Shown piece by piece: positions 6,118 through 13,330 of a stretch of 13,330 nucleotides of DNA. The translations under genes were made by a program, and so were the position numbers. The DNA is from ZC4RG30 sp041168985 (GTDB lineage Bacteria > Pseudomonadota > Gammaproteobacteria > Steroidobacterales > Steroidobacteraceae). Position 1 is the stretch's first letter. Every line of letters begins with the position of its first letter. Under the pieces are notes generated by a model. It searched no databases, was not told the DNA's origin, and worked only from the letters and a program-made list of their open reading frames with translations. Location: NCBI GenBank assembly GCA_041168985.1, contig JBEEKA010000124.1, positions 1 to 13,330 on the forward strand, written 5' to 3'.

Positions 6118-8946
6118 ATGCGCCGCGCGCTTTCTGGCGCCATCGCGATGGTTTCCGTTGCCGCGACAGCCGTTGGTCCAACGATCGTCCACGCGGCGGA
6201 TGGCCTGCAGCTGGAAGAAGTGGTCCTGACGGCTTCGCGCATCCCGCTGGCCAATGGCATGACTTCCCCGACGCCGGTTGCCTCGCTGTCCGCGCTGGAG
6301 CTGGCCGCCATGTCCCCGGGCACGGTCATGGACGCCATGGCGCAGTTGCCCCAGTTCTATGGCAATTCGTCCGTCGCCAATTTCAATTACGCGAGCAACA
6401 CCTTCCTGACGTCATCGGGCGGTGGCAGCCTGAACCTGAGGGGTATCGGCGCCAAACGGACCCTCACGCTGCTGGACGGGCGACGGGTCGTGCCGTCGAC
6501 GATCTATGGCGGCCCGGACGTGAACCTCTTTCCGGAAGCCGTCCTGAAAAGCGTGGAAACCGTGACTGGAGGTGCCAGCGCTGCATACGGCACCGACGCG
6601 GTGGCCGGCGTCGCCAACTTCATCCTGGATACGCGATTCGAAGGGGTCCGGGGCGGCATGCAACTGGGCCGCAGCAGCCGGTCCGATGGCGCAAGCGCCA
6701 AGTTCTCGCTCGCGGTCGGACACCGGATCGGCGAGGGCAGGCACCTGCTCGCATCGGTCGAGCATTTCGGTCTCGACTCGATCGAGACCTGGCAGGGCAG
6801 GGACTGGTACCAGGGCTGGGGGCTCGTGCAGAACACGGCCGCGGGCGCAGGCGGCAGCCTGTCGAATCCGCGGTTCTTCAAGGCGCCCCATGTGGTTTCG
6901 ACGGTCGCGTCGTATGACGGCATCATTACGGCGTGGAAGGCGCTGCCGGGATTCACCGTGCCCGACGGCTTCGTCCGCAGCATTTTTTCGGCAGATGGGC
7001 AACTGCTGCCCTTCCAGTACGGCAGTCCCTTCGCGACGACCGGCACGGCGACGCAGTCCGTGGCGAACGGCGGCAGCGGTACGGACCACAATTCCGACCG
7101 TCCCAACGTGCAGCCGGAAAACACGCGCACCAGTGCGTTCCTGTATGTGGAGCAGGAATTCGGCGAGGACTCGGCGGTGTACCTGCAGGGCATCTACGGC
7201 GAGCAGGTCATCAAGGCGACCAATACCGGCGGCATGTTCCAGGTCGGCGTGGGCCAGCCCATGACGATATTCCAGGACAACGCGTTCCTGCCGTCGGGCC
7301 TGCGCCAGTCCATGGTCGACAACCAGATCGCTTAGTTCTCCTTCGGTCGCGTCGGCACGGCGGCAGACCTCGCCGGTAACGCTTACGTTGCGCAAGACAC
7401 GCGGACGATTTCGGGCACGACCGGCTTCAAGACCAATCTTCGCAATGGTCCGCTCAAGGACTGGGCCGTGCAGGGCTATTACCAGTTCGGTCGCACGGAT
7501 CTCACCGCGGCACAGATCGGTGGCATCCGTCTCGACCGGATCTACCTCGCGCTGGACGCGGTCACCGACCCGGCCAGTGGGAAGATCGTTTGTCATGTCA
7601 CGCTGGTCTCCGGTCAGTACCCGGACTGCGTGCCGTTGAACCTGTTCGGACGGGGCCAGGCGTCCCGCGCGGCGATCGACTGGGTCACCGGTTTCGACCC
7701 GGGAGTCCGCGTGACCACGACGCCGTATCTGCCCGGGCTGCCGCCCGGGCAGTACAGTTACGTCGGCGGTGAAAACAAGCGGCGCCTGATCGAACTGAAG
7801 CAGCACGTCGCGGAAGTGGTGGCGTCCGGCGAGGTCGCCCGCGGACTCGGTGCCGGGCCGCTGTCGATGGCGGTCGGTGCCCAGTACCGTAGCGAGAGTG
7901 GCGTGCAGAACGTGCAGGCCTCGCAGGGAAATCCCTCCGTCGATCCGAATGTCTTCCCGGTGTCCGCGGACAATGCCGCCCTCGGTATCCGCGGCGTGCC
8001 GGCGGGCGCGGCGAACAACTACGTGGAGTTCCAGTTCTCCAAGGTGCCGTTCATCCGCGGTGCTTACGAAGTCAAGGAAGCCTTCGTCGAGTTGCAGGCG
8101 CCGCTGCTGGTGGACCGGCCGCTGGCCCGAAGGCTCGGCTTGAATGCGGCAGCGCGGTGGGCGGAGTATGGCGGGAGCGGGGCGATCTGGTCCTACAAGG
8201 CCGGTCTCGACGATGCCGTGACGAACGAACTGCGCCTGCGGGGAACCTACTCTCGTGACGTGCGTGCGGCGAATCTCGGCGAACGCTTCGACCGGTCCGG
8301 CGGTACGACGAATCTCATCGATCGGGGAATGCCCGGTAATCCCGCGTATCCGATCACGATCGTCCAGGGCGGCAACCCGGAGGTGAAGCCGGAGCGGGCG
8401 GACACCTATACCGTGGGGGCCGTGTATCGACCGACGTGGCTGCAGGACCTCGACCTCTCCGTCGACTGGTTCGGAGGCGGCGAGCGATTCGGTTCAAGGC
8501 TGTTCGCGACCTGGCTGCGGGAAAATTCGACGACCAGCGCCGCCGGCGTCAAGACGGATCGCGCGGGCGAGACCGGCGACGCCGCGCTGCCGAAGTGGAA
8601 GCTGACCGCGAATCTGAATTACGCGCGGGGCGCGTTCAGCGCTGTCGTCCAGGGCCGCTACATCGATTCAGGTCTGCTGAGCGCGACCAACAATCGGAAT
8701 GGCGTCTGGGACATCGCCGACAACACGGTGGGTTCCGCGACCTATGTCGATACCCGGGTCGCGTTCGACTTCCCGGTTTCACCGGGCACGGCCCAGGTCT
8801 ACCTGAACGTCACCAACGTGTTCGACAGGGCGCCGCCTGTCGCGGCGTCCTATTCGGCGTGCTTCGCCGCACCGTCGCAGGTGAATACCAGCCTGTTCGA
8901 CCAGATCGGTCGTCGGTACACGCTGGGGGTCAAGCTGACGCTCTGA
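6118..8946 (+). pseudogene. TonB-dependent outer-membrane receptor, interrupted by an in-frame TAG
   Basis: One continuous frame of 942 codons encodes a TonB-dependent receptor, broken once by TAG at 7333-7335 (codon 406). The first fragment (405 residues) has a signal peptide ending near IVHA (residue 26) and a TonB-box-like LEEVVLTA (32-39). The plug follows, with SGGGSLNLRGIGAKRTLTLLDGRRVV and ETVTGGASAAYGTDAVAGVANFIL, and then the first barrel strands. The second fragment (536 residues, 7336-8946) carries the rest of the barrel. It includes LRLRGTYSRDVRAANLGERF, GGNPEVKPERADTYTVGAVYR, NVTNVFDRAPPV and the terminal strand DQIGRRYTLGVKLTL. Neither half alone should form a working receptor. 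A second internal start such as the GTG at 7468 has no ribosome site. The barrel also seems shortened near 8470. The protein would have imported a bulky ligand across the outer membrane. A sequencing error or stop readthrough is the alternative. Confidence 0.85.
7333..7335 (+). other. In-frame amber stop inside the receptor gene
   Basis: The codons run AAC CAG ATC GCT TAG TTC TCC TTC GGT. The receptor reading frame continues in the same phase on both sides without any other lesion for 405 codons before and 536 after. A serine (TCG) is my guess for the ancestral codon, because related receptors have IAS-F-(S/T)-x-GR at this barrel turn. One base change would then explain it. Confidence 0.85.
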
Positions 8947-8962
8947 GTCGGGCGCCGGAAAG

Positions 8963-10369
8963 TCAGTAGCGGTCCGGCGTGATGACGTGCGCGCTCGCGG
9001 AACCTTCCGGATAGGGCAGCATCGTCGCGTTCCACTGCGCCCAGGCCTGCTTCATGGCCGCGAAGCGCGCGGGCTCCGCCTTCGAGCGATCTGCCCGCTC
9101 ATGTTCATCTTCGCCGAGGTTGAACAGCCATTCCTTCTTGCCGAGCTTGAGGTACTTCCAGTCTCCCTCGCGGAACGCAGCCTGCTCAGACGCCTTGTAC
9201 CGCCAGAACAGCTGGCGTGGATGGGGCGCCGCCTTGCCCGTCACCACATCGAGGAGGTTCTGGCCGTCGGACGGGTAGGCCGGGTCCGGTGTGCCGCCAG
9301 CGGCAGCCAGCAGGGTGGGGACCCAGTCCATCGAGATGTTGACCTGCTCGCTGCGGCTGCCCGCCTTGATCCGTGCCGGCCACCGGACGAAGAACGGAAC
9401 GCGGATGCCACCCTCCAAAAGTTCGGTCTTCTGCCCGGTGAAAGGCCAGACGTCCGAGAACCGTTCGCCGCCGTTGTCGCTGGTGAAGATCACGATCGTA
9501 TTGCGGGCGGTGCCCGTCGCATCGAGCGCCTTCAAGACCCCGCCGATGGCCTTGTCCATCGCGAAGATCATCTTCCGGTAGGTGGCTAGGTTCCCGCCGT
9601 CGGGGTGCTGCAGTCCCTTGAGCGAATCCGAGACGGCGCTGTCTTCCGGACCCTCCCACGGCCAGTGGGGCGCGGTGAAGTGCAGGCTCATGAACAGCGG
9701 GACGTGGTCCTGCTTCGCCGCGTGGATTTCCGCTTCGGTGCGACGACCCAGCAGTTCGGTGATATAGCCGATGTCCTTCGAGGCCTCGTCGCCTTCCATC
9801 AGAGGGCTGCGATACGCGTCCACCTGGTTGTCGGGGCTGTGGCGGAAGTAGTCCGAGGCGCCTTTGACGATGCCGTAGAAGCGGTCGTATCCGGATTTCA
9901 GCGGGCCGAACTTCTCGCCCGCACCCATATGCCATTTGCCGACCAGCGCCGTGCGGTACCCCTGCCGGCGCAGCAGCGATGGCAGCGTCGGGTGCGGGGG
10001 CGGCAGGCCGATCTCCGTGTCAGAGACCAGCGGTTCCTGCAGGCCGACCTCGAGACGGTACTGATATCGGCCCGTGATCAGCCCCACGCGTGTCGCCGTG
10101 CACACGGAGGAGTTCGAATAGGATTGGCGCAGGAAGAGTCCTTCCTTCGCGATGCGGTCGATGTGGGGTGTCTTGCCGTCACGCAGGCCCGTGATGCCGG
10201 TGTCCGCGAAGCCGAGGTCGTCCGCCATGATCCAGACGATGTTCGGCCGGTCCCCGGAACCCTCGGCGCCGGCCATCGCAGGCAGGCTGGCCGCCACGCC
10301 GGTCGCGACGGCTGAGGTCAGCAGTTCGCGTCGGGACAGGGTTGTCTGGTCAGTCTTGCGCTGGCTCAT
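8963..10369 (-). CDS. Tat-exported type I sulfatase (arylsulfatase-like)
   Basis: This 468-residue enzyme is expected to hydrolyse a sulfate ester in the periplasm. A twin-arginine signal opens it (LSRRELLTS, Arg13-Arg14, cleavage near 35). The catalytic core follows: ADD metal ligands (Asp50, Asp51), then the sulfatase signature C90-T-A-T-R94 with downstream GLITGR. Further on are GKWHMG (144-149), TAPHWPW (232-238) and TSDNGG with Asp298 and Asn299. Cys90 should be converted to formylglycine. The motif is the CxAxR form rather than the common CxPxR, and both forms are known to be accepted by formylglycine-generating enzyme. The C-terminal EGDWKYLKLG and WLFNLGEDEHE elements are typical of the family. 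GGAG lies 5 bases before the ATG at 10369. The gene converges on the receptor gene with a 16-base gap. The maturase gene is not in the window, and the substrate is unknown. Confidence 0.95.
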   Translation of the reverse strand: MSQRKTDQTTLSRRELLTSAVATGVAASLPAMAGAEGSGDRPNIVWIMADDLGFADTGITGLRDGKTPHIDRIAKEGLFLRQSYSNSSVCTATRVGLITGRYQYRLEVGLQEPLVSDTEIGLPPPHPTLPSLLRRQGYRTALVGKWHMGAGEKFGPLKSGYDRFYGIVKGASDYFRHSPDNQVDAYRSPLMEGDEASKDIGYITELLGRRTEAEIHAAKQDHVPLFMSLHFTAPHWPWEGPEDSAVSDSLKGLQHPDGGNLATYRKMIFAMDKAIGGVLKALDATGTARNTIVIFTSDNGGERFSDVWPFTGQKTELLEGGIRVPFFVRWPARIKAGSRSEQVNISMDWVPTLLAAAGGTPDPAYPSDGQNLLDVVTGKAAPHPRQLFWRYKASEQAAFREGDWKYLKLGKKEWLFNLGEDEHERADRSKAEPARFAAMKQAWAQWNATMLPYPEGSASAHVITPDRY

Positions 10370-10539
10370 TCCTTCTCCGTTATTGCGTGCAGTCGATCCA
10401 TGGAACGGAGGCGACGGCGTGCCGAGACTGTACCGAAACGGTCTGCGCCGTTCGACATCCCGGCGCCGTCAGGCCGCGCACGCGCGCAGCGAAAAATGAT
10501 GGCGCATGATGGGCTCCTCCCCCAAATGGACGAGCCCGA

Positions 10540-11538
10540 ATGCTTACCCGGTTCCTCCGCACGTCCCGGCATGCGGCACTGGCTTGGCTGATCCTGGCCG
10601 GCCCGTGTTTCGCCGCCGTCGGGCCTGCAGCGGCCGTCTGTGCGACGCCTTCTGCGTCCGGTCTGGCGCGGCAGCGCCTGCAGGATGCGATGGCCCACGG
10701 CCGTTTCGTTGCCTACCAGCCCACGCAGATCCGCATCATCGACGGTCGGGCAAGTCGTGCCGACGACGCGGGCATCCGCGCGGACCTGAAGGTCCTGCGG
10801 GAGCATTTCGACAGTCTCGTGACCTATGGCAGCGCGAACGGGGCGGATCGCGTCGCCGATGTGGCCGCCGAACTTGGTTTCCGGGTCGTGGTGCTTGGAA
10901 TCTGGGGCATCGACGACGAGGCCGAGATTCGGCTGGCGCTGGATGCCGCCGCACGGCAGCCGGCGCTGGTCGTGGGACTGTCGTTGGGCAATGAGCGTGT
11001 GCTGGCCGGCGAGACGGATTATGCGCGACTGGCCGAGCGCCTGAACCAGTTGCGGCGCCGGGCACCGAAACTGGCGCTTTCCACGACGGAGCCTTTCCAT
11101 CTGTTCGAGCAGCCGGGCGCAGCGCCTTTGCTGGCGGCCGCGGATTTCCTGCTGGTGAACGCCCATCCCGTATTCCAGACCTGGTTCGCGCAAGCGGGGC
11201 CGGCGGACTGGGCTCGCTTCGTGGTCAACGTGACGCAGGACGTCGCTGCGCGGTTCTGTGGTCCGGTTCTGGTCAAGGAGACCGGCGTTCCCACGGCTCC
11301 GGAAACGATGGGCTTTACAGCGGCCCGTCAGGCCGCGTTCTTTCGCGTATTGCGCGAGGCCTTCCCCGCGACGGATCGAACGGCGTTTGCGTACTTCAGC
11401 GCTTTCGACGCGGCCTGGCGCGTGGCGGACTCCCATCCGACGGCGGGGCCGCAGCCGCAGGAAGGATCCTGGGGATTGTTCGAAGAGGGCCGCAGTCCGA
11501 AGCCCGCGGCGCTGGAATTGCCGGGGCTTTCACGCTGA
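10540..11538 (+). CDS. Exported GH17-like beta-1,3-glucanase
   Basis: The product has 332 residues and resembles the bacterial members of glycoside hydrolase family 17 (COG5309/Scw11-like TIM barrels), which cleave or transglycosylate beta-1,3-glucans. A hydrophobic leader (residues 10-33) suggests Sec export. Barrel landmarks are VAYQP (57-61) and LVTYGSANGADRVADVAAELG (93-113). The acid/base glutamate is Glu152 in LSLGNERVL, VNAHP is at 206-210, and the nucleophile is Glu247 in VKETGVPT. A WGLFEEGRSPKP segment closes the domain. Both catalytic glutamates are present, so it should be active. The ATG at 10540 has only a weak upstream GGACGAG. A 170-base gap separates it from the divergent sulfatase gene; I see no convincing promoter there. 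Family membership rests on motif recognition, and exact specificity is uncertain. Confidence 0.85.
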   Translation: MLTRFLRTSRHAALAWLILAGPCFAAVGPAAAVCATPSASGLARQRLQDAMAHGRFVAYQPTQIRIIDGRASRADDAGIRADLKVLREHFDSLVTYGSANGADRVADVAAELGFRVVVLGIWGIDDEAEIRLALDAAARQPALVVGLSLGNERVLAGETDYARLAERLNQLRRRAPKLALSTTEPFHLFEQPGAAPLLAAADFLLVNAHPVFQTWFAQAGPADWARFVVNVTQDVAARFCGPVLVKETGVPTAPETMGFTAARQAAFFRVLREAFPATDRTAFAYFSAFDAAWRVADSHPTAGPQPQEGSWGLFEEGRSPKPAALELPGLSR

Positions 11539-11675
11539 CACGTCGGTCGATCCGGCGGCGCGAGACTGGCGCAGCAGGTCCGGGCTCCCGAACCGCCACA
11601 GGACGTGATCCTCGCGCCCTGTGCGCTGGACAGCGTCGCGTTGCTCTCGCAGCCGGGCGCGAAATCGCAATGCGA

Positions 11676-11695
11676 TCTCACGTTCTTCCGTGAGA
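11676..11695. terminator. Hairpin between convergent glucanase and metal ATPase genes
   Basis: TCTCACG-TTCTTC-CGTGAGA is a perfect 7-bp stem with a 6-base loop. It lies in the 238-base gap that follows the stops of both convergent genes. A second inverted repeat, ATCGCA-A-TGCGAT (11664-11676), abuts it. No T-tract follows. A role in ending transcription from either side is plausible but unproven. The gap also holds an opposite-strand frame (11530-11736) and an in-frame extension of the glucanase frame to 11718; neither can be assigned a family. Confidence 0.35.
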
Positions 11696-11776
11696 ATCCG
11701 GCGCAGCGCTGGTACTGACATACCCCGCAACAGCATCGAGGTGCGCGCGATGGTGTTCTACTGAAGCAGGGCGTCA

Positions 11777-13330
11777 TCACGCTGGTTCTGATCCAACGCG
11801 CAGGCCGCGGAGGCGCAGGGCGTTCGTGATGACGGTGACCGAGGACAGCGCCATGGCGGCGCCGGCGAACATCGGCGACAACAGGATCCCGGTCCAGGGA
11901 TAGAGCACGCCGGCCGCAATGGGGACCCCCAGGCCGTTGAACACGAGGCTGAAGAACAGGTTCTGCCGGATGTTGCGCAGGGTGGCTTCCGCCACGCGTC
12001 GCGCCCGCAGTATCGCGGCGATGTCACCGCCGAGCAGCGTGCAGCCCGCACTCTGTATGGCCACGTCCGTGCCGCTGCCCATCGCGAGCCCGATGTCCGC
12101 CGCGGCAAGCGCGGGCGCATCGTTGATGCCGTCGCCGGCCATGGCGACGCGATGGCCCTCGGCCTGAAGTCGGCGGACGACATCCTGCTTTTCCGCCGGC
12201 GAAAGTCCTGCGTACAGGCCATCCAGCCCGCCCAGCGATCCGGCGACATGCTGCGCCGTCCGGGCGTTGTCGCCGGTGGCCATGATGACCCGCAACCCCT
12301 GTCGGCGCAGTGCCGACACCGTCGCGGCCGCATCGGCGCGCAGGGGGTCCTGGATCGCGAGCAGGCCCGCCGGTTGCGAATCGACCGCCATGAACAGGAC
12401 GATGCCGCCTTGCTCGCGATAAGCCGTAGCGCGTTGCTCCAGCAGGTCCGTTGAAACCTGGCCTGCTTCCAGCAGTCGATGGTTGCCGAGCAGCAGGCGA
12501 TGGCCGGCGACCTGTCCGCTGACACCCTGTCCCGCGATGGATTCGAAGCCGCGCGCGAGGGCACGCGGTGCCTTGCGGTCCCGCGCAGCGGCGATGAGGG
12601 CGGCGGCCACGGGATGTTCGGAACCCCGCTCCAGCGCCGCAGCCCAGGAAAGCAGTTCCGTCGCGTCGAATCCCGCCAGCGGCTCGATCCGGTCCAGCAG
12701 GGGTTTGCCAACGGTCAACGTCCCGGTTTTGTCGATGATCAGCGTGTCGACCAGGGCAAGGGCCTGCAGGGCCGACGCGTCGCGGAACAGGACGCCGGCC
12801 CGTGCGGCGCGGCCCATGCCGACGCGGACTGACATCGGCACCGCGAGCCCCAGCGCGCAGGGGCAGGCGATGACCAGCACCGCCATCGCGTTCAGCAGCG
12901 CAAAGCCCAGCGCGTTGGGCTCTCCCAGCGTCAGCCAGATGACGAATGCGAGGGCCGCCATCGCGACGACGGCGGGCACGAACCAGGCCGACACGCGATC
13001 CGCGAGGTCCTGGATCGGCGCGCGACTGCGCTGCGCTTCGGCGACCCGCTGGGTGATGCGGGCAAGCGTGGCTTCGCCGCCGACGGCTTCGGCCACGATG
13101 ACCAGCGAGCCTGATCCGTTCACCGTGCCACCGGTCACCCGGTTCCCGGGCAGCCGCGCCTGCGGCAGGGGCTCGCCGGTGAGCATCGATTCGTCCACGT
13201 GGCTTGATCCTTCCAGCACGCGTCCGTCAACGGGAACGCGCTCGCCGGGCCGCACGCGCAAGCGGTCCCCGACATGCATCTCGCTCAGGGGTACATCGGT
13301 TTCCGTGCCGTCGCTTCCGATGCGACGCGC
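11777..13330 (-). CDS. copA: Cu(I)-type P1B ATPase, C-terminal two-thirds (N-terminus outside window)
   Basis: The frame is open through the window edge, so the N-terminal metal-binding domain and first membrane helices are missing; the ATG at 13279 is internal. The visible part runs from the actuator domain (SMLTGEPLPQ, with the TGE phosphatase loop) to the C-terminal membrane helices. In order it has the ion-binding CPC motif in TM6 (VLVIACPCALGLAVP), the phosphorylation site DKTGTLT, SEHPVAAAL in the nucleotide domain, ATGDN and GDGINDAPALAAADIG. The last helices carry FN(x)GLGVPIAAGVLYP and AMALSSVTVITNALRLR. CPC together with N and SS in the last helices is the Cu(I)-export class signature. 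The protein should pump Cu(I) out of the cytoplasm. No copper regulator or chaperone gene is visible on this side. Confidence 0.93.
   Translation of the reverse strand, partial: ARRIGSDGTETDVPLSEMHVGDRLRVRPGERVPVDGRVLEGSSHVDESMLTGEPLPQARLPGNRVTGGTVNGSGSLVIVAEAVGGEATLARITQRVAEAQRSRAPIQDLADRVSAWFVPAVVAMAALAFVIWLTLGEPNALGFALLNAMAVLVIACPCALGLAVPMSVRVGMGRAARAGVLFRDASALQALALVDTLIIDKTGTLTVGKPLLDRIEPLAGFDATELLSWAAALERGSEHPVAAALIAAARDRKAPRALARGFESIAGQGVSGQVAGHRLLLGNHRLLEAGQVSTDLLEQRATAYREQGGIVLFMAVDSQPAGLLAIQDPLRADAAATVSALRRQGLRVIMATGDNARTAQHVAGSLGGLDGLYAGLSPAEKQDVVRRLQAEGHRVAMAGDGINDAPALAAADIGLAMGSGTDVAIQSAGCTLLGGDIAAILRARRVAEATLRNIRQNLFFSLVFNGLGVPIAAGVLYPWTGILLSPMFAGAAMALSSVTVITNALRLRGLRVGSEPA

Noticed and set aside
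6412..7806. Long minus-strand frame opposite the receptor gene (464 residues)
   Set aside because: It is compositionally biased, a mirror of the receptor's codon bias, and has no recognisable motif. It bridges the amber codon only because it is in another frame.
7468..8946. Separate gene starting at the GTG at 7468
   Set aside because: It is the in-phase continuation of the receptor after the amber codon, lacks a ribosome site and signal peptide, and contains only barrel strands.
10437..10452. Short inverted repeat AACGG-N6-CCGTT in the sulfatase/glucanase gap as an operator
   Set aside because: Only 5 bp of perfect stem, no promoter element beside it, and such repeats are frequent in GC-rich DNA.
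10496..10512. Direct repeat ATGATGG-CGC-ATGATGG before the glucanase gene
   Set aside because: Two 7-base copies only. Neither ATG is in frame with the glucanase, and no regulatory logic is visible.
11530..11736. 68-residue minus-strand frame downstream of the copper ATPase gene
   Set aside because: Its third positions are much less G/C-rich than neighbouring genes, there is no clear ribosome site, and no family is recognised. It is kept only as part of the gap note.

Overview
The window is GC-rich DNA with strongly G/C-biased third codon positions and densely packed genes. It carries a TonB-dependent outer-membrane receptor, two proteins with twin-arginine signals and an epoxide hydrolase. 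Together these point to a Gram-negative proteobacterium. The receptor resembles families I associate with environmental gammaproteobacteria such as Steroidobacter, Nevskia or Xanthomonas relatives. That placement is inferred from protein flavour only.

Layout. (1) 1-1553, plus strand: the end of a small protein whose start lies outside the window, overlapping by one base an MFS exporter. (2) 1571-4217, minus strand: a three-gene operon. Read in its own direction it encodes a ModA-like substrate-binding protein without a signal peptide, an exported alpha/beta-hydrolase and an epoxide hydrolase. Both junctions are 4-base ATGA overlaps. (3) 4318-8946, mostly plus strand: a secreted protein resembling the DUF8021 group, a possible 64-residue membrane protein on the opposite strand, a Tat-exported SnoaL/NTF2-like protein, and a TonB-dependent receptor gene broken by an in-frame TAG at 7333-7335. 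(4) 8963-10369, minus strand: a Tat-exported type I sulfatase convergent with the receptor. (5) 10540-11538, plus strand: an exported GH17-like beta-1,3-glucanase. (6) 11777 to the window edge, minus strand: a Cu(I)-type P1B ATPase whose N-terminus lies outside the window.

How it fits together. Regions 2-5 look like an accessory catabolic neighbourhood. There is a receptor that would import a bulky substrate, periplasmic enzymes that would remove sulfate, acyl or glucosyl groups, and a hydrolase for epoxides. No substrate can be read from the sequence. The receptor appears inactivated: besides the stop codon, its beta-barrel seems to lack a block of roughly 60-70 residues expected near 8470. 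No RNA genes, CRISPR arrays, insertion sequences or phage genes were seen, and I found no clearly new system. The most unusual points are the damaged receptor, the tightly coupled operon with its signal-less binding protein, and the small membrane ORF antisense to a gene end.
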